Below, one piece after another: positions 28,801 through 35,417 of a DNA stretch of 64,000 nucleotides. The number at the start of each line of letters is the position of its first letter. Position 1 is the stretch's first letter. The notes below the pieces were generated by a model that was not told where the DNA came from, ran no database searches, and saw only the letters and a list, made by a program, of their open reading frames with translations. Made by a program: the position numbers and the translations under genes. Source of the DNA: Deltaproteobacteria bacterium (GTDB taxonomy: Bacteria; Myxococcota_A; UBA9160; UBA4427); the NCBI GenBank assembly GCA_016713665.1, contig JADJOR010000006.1:62001-126000 (forward strand), written 5' to 3'.

Positions 28801-31800
28801 CGGTCGCGGGGTTGCTCCCGTCGGCGCTGAACCAGGCGACGGCGCCGGCGACGTTGGTCAGGGCCTCGCCGTCCTGGCTGTCGGCGTCGAGGACCGTCTG
28901 ATAGGTCAGGATCAGGCGCTCGCTCGGACCGACCGTCGTCGCGGGCGTGAGCATCGCGACCGTGAAGTCGCAGTCGGGCTCGCCGCGCGACAGCACGATG
29001 AAGTCCGCGCCGGGGGCGAGCGGCCCGGAGACCGCGGTCGTCCCGTCCGCGGCGAAGACCTGGGCGGCGAAGGTCGAGGCCGGGGCGTCGCAGGTCCCCG
29101 CGTTCGCGCCGTTCGGGAGGCGATCCTGGAGCGAGAGGTTCCAGGCGGCGCCGTTGCCGGTGTTCTGGACGTCGAGGGTGAAGGTCGCCGGCGCGCCGAG
29201 GGTCATCGACGCCGGCCCGCTCTTGGTCATCGTCACCGTCTCGGGTCCGACGATCGTCATCGCGCCCGAGGTGCCCGCCGTACCCGTCCGCTGGGTCGTC
29301 AGGTTGCCGTCGAGCCAGTTGTAGAGGTAGCTCGCGCTGTTCGTGAAGGAGAGGCCGACGACGTTGGTCGGGGTGTCCTCGAGCACGACCTCGATCTCGA
29401 GCACGACCTGCTCGCCGGCCGGGATGTCGATGCCGACCGCCGGGTCCTCGAGGACGAGGCTCGTCGGCGTGCCGGTATTGGTCGGGGTCCAGGCGCCCGA
29501 GCCCGAGATCTTCGTGACCGAGAGAAAGCGCAGGTCCGCGGCGGAGGCCGTCAGGTCGTCGTAGATCCGGACGTCGTAGGCGGGGAACGCGTAGGGCGTC
29601 TGCGGGACCGTGATGCGATAGCGGAAGACCTCGCCGATCGAGGCCGTCGCCTGGGTCGTCGCCTTCACGACGGGGGAGGCGGGCGGCGCCGGATCGACGG
29701 TGCCCGTCGCGACCGCCGGCCCGTAGCAGTAGTCGTTGGGCGGGGTCACCGTCGGACAGCCCGCGCCCGTCCGCTCGAAGACGCTCCCCGGATCGACTTC
29801 GAGGGAGGTCCAGTCGATCCAGACGCTGTTGGCGAGGGTCGAGCCGTCGGCGGGCGGGCTCGCGACCTCGACCTGATAGGTCAGCTCGAGGAAGGCGCCG
29901 GCGGGCAGGTCGAGGCTCGCGTCGCCGTTCGCGCGGCCCCAGACGAGGGGGCCCGCCGGGCCGCCCGCCGGCGTCGACACGAAGCCCGCGACCGGGACGG
30001 CGTTGATCACGGCGGTCGGCGCGAAGCCCGCATGGAGCCGGGTCTCCGTCGGCAGCGTGTCGACGAGGTTCACGTCGTAGGCCGTGGCGTTCCCGCCGTT
30101 CACGATCGTGACCACGTACTGCAGGATGTCCTGATAGGCCGGCGGATCCGTCGGCAGCTTGCCGCCGGTCACGTTCGAGAGGGTCTTCGTGGCGGTGAGC
30201 GCGCTCTCGATCACGGCGACGGCGTTCGTCGCGTCGACCACGGTCACGGGGAGGAGCGTCTGGCCATGCGTCGAGGAGACGGTCGCGGTGTTCTGGAGCG
30301 TCTCACCGACGTTGGTCAGGAGGTCGTTGTTGACCCGGGCGAAGTAGCGGATGCGGATCGCCGGGGAGAGGGCGGCCGCGGCGAGGTCGTCCTCGGAGGC
30401 GGTGACGACGGTGCCGATCGAGAAGGAAGCGGTCCCGGTCGTCTCGTCGACGGGGGGCGGGGCGCTGAAGGCGGCCTCGGACGGGGCGAGGCCGTTGATC
30501 GTCGTGATGCCGACGAACTCGTAGCTGATGTCGTAGGCGACGTCGTGCTCGAGGAAGTAGCTGATCGTGCCCGAGTCGAGGGCGTCGCTGACGGCGACGT
30601 TCTGGGTCGTGCCCTCGGGCAGCTGGATCTCGATCTGGAAGCTCTTGTGGGCCCCGACCTCGGGCGCGATCGCCGGGGCGAGGTCGCTCTTGTCGACGGC
30701 GACGGCGCGGACGGGGACGTCGTCGGTCGCCTCGGCCTCGTAGTCGTTGACGGGATCCCCGGCATTCGGGAGCGCACCGTTGCGCATGCCGTCGAGGGCG
30801 CCGTTCGCGCCGATCGTGCCGGTCGGATTGAGGGCCGTCGTCTGCAGCGGCAGCGAGGTCCAGTCGACCTCGACGGTGTTTGTGAGGATCTGCTCCGGCT
30901 GGACGGTCCCCTCGACCTCGACCGCGAAGGAGAAGCTGACGGACTCCGTCGGCGCGATCGCGAAGCCCGCCGGCCAGCTGAAGATCGGACGGTCGGCGCC
31001 GAGGGTCGTGACGTCGGCGGTGGGCGGCGTCGTGCCCTGGATGTCGCCGACGTAGGTGAAGAGGGGGGCGACGAGGTCGTCGAGCACGCGGGGGTTGTAG
31101 GCGGTCGCCGTCCCGTTGTTCGTCAGCGTGACGGTAACGCGCGGATGGTCGCCCGCGTCGACGTCGGCGACCGAGAAGGCCTTGGTCGCCGCGATCAGCG
31201 GCTCGCGCACGACCATCGACACGTCGCCGACCTCGAGCACGACCGGCTGGCTCGCCTCGTTGACGTAGCGGATCTCGGTCACGGTCGAGCTTCCGCCGTT
31301 CACGATCGCGGTCGCGTTCTGGTTCCCGGCGACGTTCTCGACCCGGGCGACGAACTGGACCTCGAACTCGAAGCGCCGGTCGACGCGATTCGACTGGGTC
31401 ACGGTCTGGTTGCCGAAGTTCCACGTCACCTGCGTTGCGGTGCAGGTCGGCGTGAACGAGCCGCCGGGGACGAAGCCCGCGGCGTCGTAGGGCGGCGCGT
31501 CGAGGTCGACGACCGGCGCGTCGACGCAGCGGAGGCCCGGCGGCAGGTTGTCGATGATCTGGAAGCTGCGCAGCTGCGCGACCGGGATCAGCGCCTCGAC
31601 GTTGTAGCGGACCTCTTCGCCGATCGAGACGGGCTGCGGCGTCGGGGCGAGGACGAGCGGCGTATTCGAGGTCGCGAGGATCTGCTTCGGGCGGACTTCG
31701 ACCGGGATGATCTGGATCGTCGCCTGGCCCGGCGCCGAGGTGTACTGGCGCGCGCCGGCGATCTGCCCGTTCGTGCCCTGCGGCGGGGTCTGGGCGCCCG

Positions 31801-34800
31801 AGACGCCCTCGAGGCTGTCGTAGGTCGCGACCGCGGAGGCGACCAGGCTCTGGAGCGGGGCCGCGTCGTCGTCGGGGTCGACGCGGTAGTAGAAGACGGC
31901 GCTCTCGCCGGCGTCGAGCTTCAGCAGGGCGTCGCTGTGGGTATAGGAGGCGATGACCTGGGCCGGCACCGCGTTCTTCACGACGTTGTCCGTGATCGAG
32001 CCCTCGCCGCCGGCGTCCGCGGCATCGATCAGGGCGTCGCCGTCGTCGTCGAGTCCGTCGCCGTCGAGCGGGTCGACGAAGAGCAGATCGGAGGGGTCCG
32101 CGGTGCTCGTGACCGTGACGTCGTAGGCGGGCGCGCGGGGGACGCCGCCGCTCGCGGGCTCGTTCGTGACGGTGATCCGGTAGACGTAGGTGTCGAAGGC
32201 GTCGCCGTCGTTGACGGTCGTCAGGAAGTTCGTGCAGGCGGGGCCGACGCCGTAGCGCGTCTCGTTGCAGACCTCCTTGGTCACGATCAGGTTCGGCTCG
32301 GTCACGGTCAGGTCGACCCGGCGATGGACCTCGCGCGGGTAGCCGACGGTGTTGGGGCCGAGGTTGTAGAGCTCCTCCTGGTTCGTCGACTGATTGAAGA
32401 AGACCGCGTCGAAGGTCGAGGTCAGGATGTTCGAGCTCTCCGCGGCGTGGACGTTCGGCGCGGCACGGGTGTCGATGGGGTCGTTCTCGAGGCGCGTCGT
32501 GACGTCGGCGCGGAACCAGTGGTCCTTCTCCGTGATGCGCTCGGCGGGGACGACGGTATTCGAGGTCCAGTCGAAGGCGCCCTCGTCGAGGGGCGCCGGC
32601 GGCGGGTTGAGGCTGATGCCGAGGATCGCGGGCGTGCTCTGGAGCGCGGGATCCGTCGACGAGATGTAGGCCTGGCCGTCGGGGAGGGTGTCGATGACCC
32701 GGGCGTTCTGGACGGCGATGTAGGTGAAGCCGGGGGTGTCGAAGCCGAACCAGCCGCCGGACTCGACGTGGAAGCTGCACTCCTCACCGATCTGGATCTC
32801 GTCGTCGGGGCTCTGGGGCGGGACGTTGTTCTCGGTGCAGAGGCCGAGCTGGGTCTTGAAGAGGTTGTAGCCGACGACGCGCGCCCAGAGCGCATCGACG
32901 GTGTAGTCGTTGGCGCGATCGGTGATGCCGTCGGCCCGGGGCGTCGGGGTCGGGAACCAGAGCGGCGTGCCGTTCGAGAGCGTGACCTCGCCGATCACGT
33001 CGGCGCGGAAGGTCAGGTCGTCGTCGAAGGAGGCGGCCGTGTTCTTCACGACCTCGAAGTCGAGCGACGCGGTCGCGCCGGGGTTGATCGTGCCCCGGTT
33101 GCAGACGTAGACCGAGCCCGTGGCGGGCAGGACGACCGGGTCGCTCCAGACGGGCCGCGCCGGGGGATTGGTCGTCGCCGTGCAGCCGGCCGGGACGGTC
33201 GAGACCGTCATCGCCTGGCCGAAGGTGACGTAGGCGAAGTAGTCCGTCGCGCGGTGGCCGCCGCGATTGGTGAGATCGACGCGCAGCGGGAGCGGATCGC
33301 CGGTGTTGGTCAGGATGAAGATCAGCTCGGTCCCGAAGACGTCGACGTCGAGGTCCTCGGGCCGGGCCGTATCGTTGTCGTTCACGACCCGGTTGTGGAG
33401 GGTCGCGCTGCAGAACTCCTCCCACCAGGTCTCCGTCCGACTCGTGATGGCGAAGCTCTCCGTCGGGTCGGTATTCGGCGTCGGCGTGCTCGCGGGCGCC
33501 TCCTGGCGCACGTCGAGATCGGCCACGTAGTCGTAGTAGGTCGGGTCGATCAGCACCGTCCGGAAGCGGATCGTCACGACGTCGCCGTGGCGGATCAGGT
33601 GGGACGGATTGCCGAGGGCCGGGTTGTCCTGGGAGGTGGTGCTCGTCAGCAGGAAGTCGAGATCGGTGTTCGAGAGCGGAAACGCCGGATCCGTCGTCGT
33701 GAGCGGGACGGTCCCCGCCGCGGGATTCGTCCAGGCGATCGTGTTGATCATGCCCGGGTAGCTGCCGTAGGCGGGCGTCGTCGTGACCGTCGGCGTGAAG
33801 GTCGGGTCGATCACGTACTGGACGGGCAGGAGATGGTCGAGCCGGAGCCCGCTCGACTCGCCGTGGATCGTGCCGCCCGACTGGTTGTTGATCGTGATCG
33901 TGACGGTGCCCGTCGCGCCCATCGGCTGGCTGGTGACGACGCCGGTCAGGGCGACGTCGACCTGGACGTTGGCCGCGACCGAGGCCGTCGACAGCAGCGC
34001 CGTGTCCCCGGCCGTCGCCCCACCGGAGGTCGCCGCGATGCCGCCGGCCGGGGGCTGCGACTGGCAGCCCCACTCGACGCCCGAGATCGTGTTGGTCCGG
34101 TTGACGCAGGAGTCGGTGATCTTGCCGACGAAGTAGTAGAAGCCCGAGCCGTTCGCCGGGGCGACGATGTAGGGATTGGCGGCGCCGCCGAAGTTCGCGC
34201 GCACGTCGAAGTTCGAGACGGTCGTGACGCCGCCGAGGGCCACGCAGTCGGCCGACGCCCCGCCGGTCGCGATCGCGGTGGCGCCCGCCTCGGTATCGCA
34301 GGCATGGCTGAAGGTGAAGTTGCCCGGGGCGATCGACTCGGTGAAGACGAAGTCCTGGAGCGGCGCGTCGCCGTCGTTGCGGACCTGGATCCGCCAGATC
34401 ACGTCGTCGCCCTCGTGGCCGTAGACCGGGTCCGAATAGCTGCCCGAGCCCTGCACGGCGTCGACGTTTCGACCACGCTTGATGACGACGGGCTCGGGCT
34501 CCCGGAAGGGCAGAATCTCCTGACCGGTCGAGGTCGAATAGGTCTGGCCGGGCGCGCACGAGGGCTCGAGGGTCAGATCCGCTTCGATCGCCTTGCTGGC
34601 CGCGACGAGCCCCTCGTCGTCGACGGAGGCCGCGCGCTCGACGTCGAACTCGATGAAGAAGCGCGCCTTGTTGCCGGCGCCCCCGTTGCGACCGGGCAGC
34701 GTCAGGCTCGTGGCCGTGAGATCGAAGGTGAGGATCCGGCCGTCGGCGCCCGAGACCGTGGGCTGGACGACGCCGGGGACCGTGATGTTCGCGCCGGAGA

Positions 34801-35122
34801 ACGTCGTCGAGTTGGGGACGTAGGTCAGGCCCGAGGCCTGGAGATCCTCGACGACGACGAGCTCGGAGAAGTCGAGGTCGTCCCCCGCGTCGAAGGGATT
34901 GTCGATCGCGATCCGGACGGTCCCGGTCGTGCAGAGCTCGCAGAAGGAGACCGAGAGGTCGTGGTCGATCAGGTCGGCGGTCCCGAGCTGGGGATCGCAG
35001 GTGCCCGGGACGGCCTGGGCGAGGGCGCTTCCCGCCAGACCGAAGACGACGAGGCTCAGCGACGCGAGCACGAGGAGCGCGCGTTCGAGCAGGCCGATGC
35101 CGCTACGAGCCTGGACCAACAT
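19859..35122 (-). CDS. Giant outer-membrane protein: DUF11 repeats, SdrD-B-like, OmpA-like domains and C-terminal beta-barrel
   Basis: 5,087 residues. A signal peptide ends near 'GLAGSALA' (residue 35). Residues 40-2750 are an array of DUF11 beta-sandwich repeats, for example two close copies of 'TTYVAGSTTLNGLAVADG'. SdrD-B-like segments start near residues 2767 ('LWHDDDFDRVQDPGE') and 3185 ('VFDDANHNGYQDPGE'). Four OmpA-like units follow near 3285, 3455, 3618 and 3770. The second and third keep the key Asp (HADD, HTDD), the Arg (RERA, KARA) and the NRR end, while the first and fourth have lost part of these. From about 4230 to the end, aromatic alternating strands form a beta-barrel that ends in Phe, as outer-membrane proteins do. 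The likely role is a long surface or adhesive structure anchored in the outer membrane and bound to peptidoglycan. A GAGGA site precedes the ATG. The leader has a c-di-GMP riboswitch. It lies at the end of the TPR/ExbBD/TonB-like gene block. Confidence 0.9.
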   Translation of the reverse strand: MLVQARSGIGLLERALLVLASLSLVVFGLAGSALAQAVPGTCDPQLGTADLIDHDLSVSFCELCTTGTVRIAIDNPFDAGDDLDFSELVVVEDLQASGLTYVPNSTTFSGANITVPGVVQPTVSGADGRILTFDLTATSLTLPGRNGGAGNKARFFIEFDVERAASVDDEGLVAASKAIEADLTLEPSCAPGQTYSTSTGQEILPFREPEPVVIKRGRNVDAVQGSGSYSDPVYGHEGDDVIWRIQVRNDGDAPLQDFVFTESIAPGNFTFSHACDTEAGATAIATGGASADCVALGGVTTVSNFDVRANFGGAANPYIVAPANGSGFYYFVGKITDSCVNRTNTISGVEWGCQSQPPAGGIAATSGGATAGDTALLSTASVAANVQVDVALTGVVTSQPMGATGTVTITINNQSGGTIHGESSGLRLDHLLPVQYVIDPTFTPTVTTTPAYGSYPGMINTIAWTNPAAGTVPLTTTDPAFPLSNTDLDFLLTSTTSQDNPALGNPSHLIRHGDVVTIRFRTVLIDPTYYDYVADLDVRQEAPASTPTPNTDPTESFAITSRTETWWEEFCSATLHNRVVNDNDTARPEDLDVDVFGTELIFILTNTGDPLPLRVDLTNRGGHRATDYFAYVTFGQAMTVSTVPAGCTATTNPPARPVWSDPVVLPATGSVYVCNRGTINPGATASLDFEVVKNTAASFDDDLTFRADVIGEVTLSNGTPLWFPTPTPRADGITDRANDYTVDALWARVVGYNLFKTQLGLCTENNVPPQSPDDEIQIGEECSFHVESGGWFGFDTPGFTYIAVQNARVIDTLPDGQAYISSTDPALQSTPAILGISLNPPPAPLDEGAFDWTSNTVVPAERITEKDHWFRADVTTRLENDPIDTRAAPNVHAAESSNILTSTFDAVFFNQSTNQEELYNLGPNTVGYPREVHRRVDLTVTEPNLIVTKEVCNETRYGVGPACTNFLTTVNDGDAFDTYVYRITVTNEPASGGVPRAPAYDVTVTSTADPSDLLFVDPLDGDGLDDDGDALIDAADAGGEGSITDNVVKNAVPAQVIASYTHSDALLKLDAGESAVFYYRVDPDDDAAPLQSLVASAVATYDSLEGVSGAQTPPQGTNGQIAGARQYTSAPGQATIQIIPVEVRPKQILATSNTPLVLAPTPQPVSIGEEVRYNVEALIPVAQLRSFQIIDNLPPGLRCVDAPVVDLDAPPYDAAGFVPGGSFTPTCTATQVTWNFGNQTVTQSNRVDRRFEFEVQFVARVENVAGNQNATAIVNGGSSTVTEIRYVNEASQPVVLEVGDVSMVVREPLIAATKAFSVADVDAGDHPRVTVTLTNNGTATAYNPRVLDDLVAPLFTYVGDIQGTTPPTADVTTLGADRPIFSWPAGFAIAPTESVSFSFAVEVEGTVQPEQILTNTVEVDWTSLPLQTTALNPTGTIGANGALDGMRNGALPNAGDPVNDYEAEATDDVPVRAVAVDKSDLAPAIAPEVGAHKSFQIEIQLPEGTTQNVAVSDALDSGTISYFLEHDVAYDISYEFVGITTINGLAPSEAAFSAPPPVDETTGTASFSIGTVVTASEDDLAAAALSPAIRIRYFARVNNDLLTNVGETLQNTATVSSTHGQTLLPVTVVDATNAVAVIESALTATKTLSNVTGGKLPTDPPAYQDILQYVVTIVNGGNATAYDVNLVDTLPTETRLHAGFAPTAVINAVPVAGFVSTPAGGPAGPLVWGRANGDASLDLPAGAFLELTYQVEVASPPADGSTLANSVWIDWTSLEVDPGSVFERTGAGCPTVTPPNDYCYGPAVATGTVDPAPPASPVVKATTQATASIGEVFRYRITVPQTPYAFPAYDVRIYDDLTASAADLRFLSVTKISGSGAWTPTNTGTPTSLVLEDPAVGIDIPAGEQVVLEIEVVLEDTPTNVVGLSFTNSASYLYNWLDGNLTTQRTGTAGTSGAMTIVGPETVTMTKSGPASMTLGAPATFTLDVQNTGNGAAWNLSLQDRLPNGANAGTCDAPASTFAAQVFAADGTTAVSGPLAPGADFIVLSRGEPDCDFTVAMLTPATTVGPSERLILTYQTVLDADSQDGEALTNVAGAVAWFSADGSNPATAGDRRAYARTLTDGTVGTLDHEDAYTTTVALPLYRFEKTVMNVTTGQSPATIARPGDVLRYRLRIDNLRAAPLDDLAIVDELDRLNTPAAFAAGSLVLTSVPVGADVTGTNPVGGAAGTGVVDVRGLSLAANASLDLEFEVRLAPVLANGRFVANQSQLSTGGVDFAISDDPNVNGQANPSVAGDEDPTRVQIQSAPVFQVQKISDDVTLDPLVLLAGETLRYTITVKNVGTDDASDAVLRDAIPVNTTYVAGSTTLNGLAVADGPGGTAPLANGIPIYAPENTTPGAMRADASATTTNVATIRFDVVVDPAAADGTVISNQGFVSAILGGVVDQPSDDPNTVVPNDPTQDVVGAEPLLFAPKAAALLVDNATLGVVDPGDTLRYTITVYNNGAAVATQAMLMDVVPTNTTYVAGSTTLNGLAVADGAGNTSPLIAGLPISSSDRTPPLPLVGEGQLSRGASAVVTFDLVVDAGTPAGTLITNQARVTTAELPNVLTDGDGNPATGPEPTVVVVGGGQQLTIAKLVTVVGGGPALPGSQLEYTVFVRNIAATPATNVVITDDLDLPLAGQKSLVVGSETLNGVATGITVVGSLLTADYGTTYGPLAPGASATLRFRVTLDAGLAFGTIVTNTGVVTWNVPPQTAQASVSISIGGMPGVGALSGSLWHDDDFDRVQDPGERALAGWFVDLYRNGAPVLSAVADASGSYRMMGVAPNDLNGDAYRLVFRAPDAGANTAALGRAESPFTNGLQEITNLVVPAGSNLLGLSLPIDPDGIVYEAVLRAPVPGATLTLLAGTGPTAVSATCFDDPQQQGQVTGSSGYYKFDLNFSDASCQAGGDYLLQVTPPGTDFETGVSAIIPPQTSATTAPFAVPTCPGGAGDAIPATGQRCEVQTSSQAPPPSVIARSAGTDYHLHLTLDATAIPGSSQLFNNHIPLDPVLGGAVSISKTTPKINVSKGDLVPYEISFTNSLPVPLADLSLRDVYPAGFRYIAGSARVDGVPLEPTINGRELTWPNLGVNASSSRNVVLLLAVGAGVSEGEFVNRAQAYSTLTTLALSGEATATVRVVPDPTFDCTDALGKVFDDANHNGYQDPGEKGLPDVRVMTVNGLAVHTDPHGRFHITCAVVPNATRGSNFVLKLDDRSLPSGYRMTTRQTQVVRATRGKAIRFSFGASIHRVVGLDLADAVFEPGTAELRTQWKPSIAKLVDELAKSDAILRLTYIADIEPKKLVEARLEAIEEQIREAWAARDGPALEVETGIYWRRGGPVERPSGLEDETSALESSLPHVGAGPPDLDRAPSASGEKLLPTGDALKSWTVDPKVLEAQHADRLEERDVLTPAIETVKLRDIIAPIRFASGVAEIPAASIEMLRKKLDEMQHLDNVRLHLVGHADDQPLSQALAARYGDNEGLSRERAGEVAEHLQRALMLPPESIAYEWAGESRPVASNSTAEGRALNRRVEVEVWYDVTGQKSVRQDVLIPDEIRRFKVCRTERVCKLRYKEGQQRRARVRNLIAPLEYQSDSLELPEDFVRQITQALENLSGKSNVMVKFIAHTDDTPLDGRAERIYGTPLALSKARAHRVALAVKERLNLPTAAIASDGKGDARPVASNATPEGRAKNRRIEVEFWHDDPLLELPDELQVCPDEAGAETLTRVYDPPWGKLEPLPIVKGQPVVPADLTQKLRRAMEDVAAERNVRLRFLGYTRNDRLTRRLADVYGDDIGLSASRARRTMEKIQAEMGLTPEQVEHEGHGFVHSDDVVNGGFVPGETDHVVVQVVYDEDAIVDDYDGVEITPIVRELTPRDPLALNLMRITVDGEPIDDPGRSSADIQRCTDVALDKTEIAFRFDDLEAKRRLSITAEPRAVALDSGTPVDFRMYSNYPHAIERAEVRIFAADDSPRGTPLAVAPIDEQGFAHWTPGVAPAPPAPPGDADDAGDGAESGTADPASTATAPLPPVPSPAAPLQFVVRAYGEDGRFDETAPQSLWLAPSGSVAPIGEPDPADPKLLAGYGESEPKLQNIEMASGGEIRVSGQGVPADHTVYVAGQEVPVNESGEFVGEVLLPAGLHTVEVAVLDEEGNGELFLRDLDLKQNDWFLMAIADLTLAQDLTDGPDTALGGNNADDVDAFANGRLAFFGNGKWGKDWKLTASADTREGPIEGLFSNFLDKSPDALFRRLDPDYYYPTFGDDSVIDQLAPTNGKFYVKLEKNDDHLMWGNFLIRYAENELALVERGLYGANVHYQSTAATTLGERRVVIDGFAADPGTVTSREDFRGTGGSLFFLNRRDLLIGSERLRVEVRDKASGIVQEVVNLQPELDYDVDYIQGRILLSEPLSTIASDRLLVRNDGLSGNEVWLVVQYEYTPGFNEVDTLNSGGQGHVWMTDHLRIGATASHNAQDGNDSSVYGVDAILRKTPRSFVKIQAGRSEGLVSHALRSDDGGFTFGDPYAAAPDSEAAYGYRADVSVELADWLEGFRGQVTLYGQRLEAGYSAPGLNRLSDTDQYGGVARIPITTQVDVTAKGDRIVEKDGLTSTIGEINLGYQITEHWRLQGGARHDARDDKAQVVATTQEQGDRTDAVAQVEYDTRGRWKSYLFGQGTVHSTDDRKENHRGGVGGAFRVTDRVALTGEVSHGTLGPAAQVGSSWQRSDQSKLYMNYALDSERGYDGLAARRGGLTLGSRARLTDHASVFAETQYQHVTVQGLTRSMGINYAPTERWTIGVNWEDGQLTDRRTSAVTERRGAGLRVGYRFEGVSLSSGFEYVFNDIEASDGSKSERSTWLFRNNAQWQMNDDGRLLAKLNHAISDSSQGDFFDGGFTELVLGYAFRPVLHDRFNALVKYTYFYNVPTTDQVGQNGSSTQFTQKSHIASIDVSYDVTKDFTLGAKYAYRLAQVSLDRDDPDFFDNDAHLAILRADYRFIKNWETSVEGRILELPDLNERRAGALATLYRYFGDHLKAGVGYNFTDFSEDLTDLSYDNQGVFFNVIGTF
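26850..34950 (-). repeat. DUF11 repeat array within the giant gene
   Basis: About 8 kb of internally related coding sequence. Each unit of roughly 130-180 codons follows the pattern 'tvtNnG.a.a.nv.v.D.lP....yv.gs'. The clearest DNA-level similarity is between units around 27,480-27,600 and 27,960-28,080, which share long near-identical stretches. Such arrays are prone to recombination and to misassembly. Confidence 0.75.
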
Positions 35123-35213
35123 GGATTCCTCGGACGACCCTTCCCGTCATGCGCCCGACGTTTCGCGGCGCATCGCTTGCGGGGGACCGAGGAGACAGTC
35201 CGACGAACGGACT

Positions 35214-35309
35214 GGATTCCGGCGGTCCCGCTGTCGTGGAGCCCGGCGGGCTCTTCGGACCGGTGACTTTGCGTGGCCACCTCTCGATGGCTTTGCCTTT
35301 CTCAGAACC
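35214..35309 (-). promoter_or_regulatory. Cyclic di-GMP-I (GEMM) riboswitch upstream of the giant gene
   Basis: Read on the minus strand, the leader has the GEMM signature in order. These are GGCAAAGCC, a CCAUC-GAGA-GGUGG hairpin with a GNRA tetraloop, CCACGCAAAGUCACCGG, a second domain with GGUCC pairing to GGACC around a perfect GAGCCC-GCC-GGGCUC hairpin, then GACAGCGGGACCGCC. The outer helix P1 can form from GGUUC and GAAUC. The Gs before CAAA, the ACGCAAAG block and the C in the last GCC that would contact the ligand are all retained, which favours c-di-GMP. A cGAMP-selective GEMM-Ib cannot be excluded by eye. Downstream are a CAGUCCG/CGGACUG hairpin (35196-35214) and the gene start 91 bases later. 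It lies in the 295-bp gap between the AgmX/TonB-like gene and the giant gene. Confidence 0.87.
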
Positions 35310-35417
35310 TGAGAATCAGAGCGAGCGCGGGCCTCGCGATGTCTTCCACCTGGATTCGTTGATCGTCCGCCTCCCCTCCGGAGCGTGTGATCGCAGTCGC
35401 GTGGCGATGCGCAGCGA

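Noticed and set aside
23165..35266. A 4,033-codon open frame on the plus strand opposite the giant gene
   Set aside because: It is the antisense of a GC-rich DUF11/OmpA coding frame. Its translation is Arg/Asp/Val-rich with no domain, and the real protein on the minus strand has clear families. Long antisense frames are expected at this GC content.
35299..35315. TTCTCAG/CTGAGAA hairpin as terminator of the AgmX operon
   Set aside because: There is no T-tract and the arms coincide with the 5' side of the riboswitch P1 region, which explains them better.
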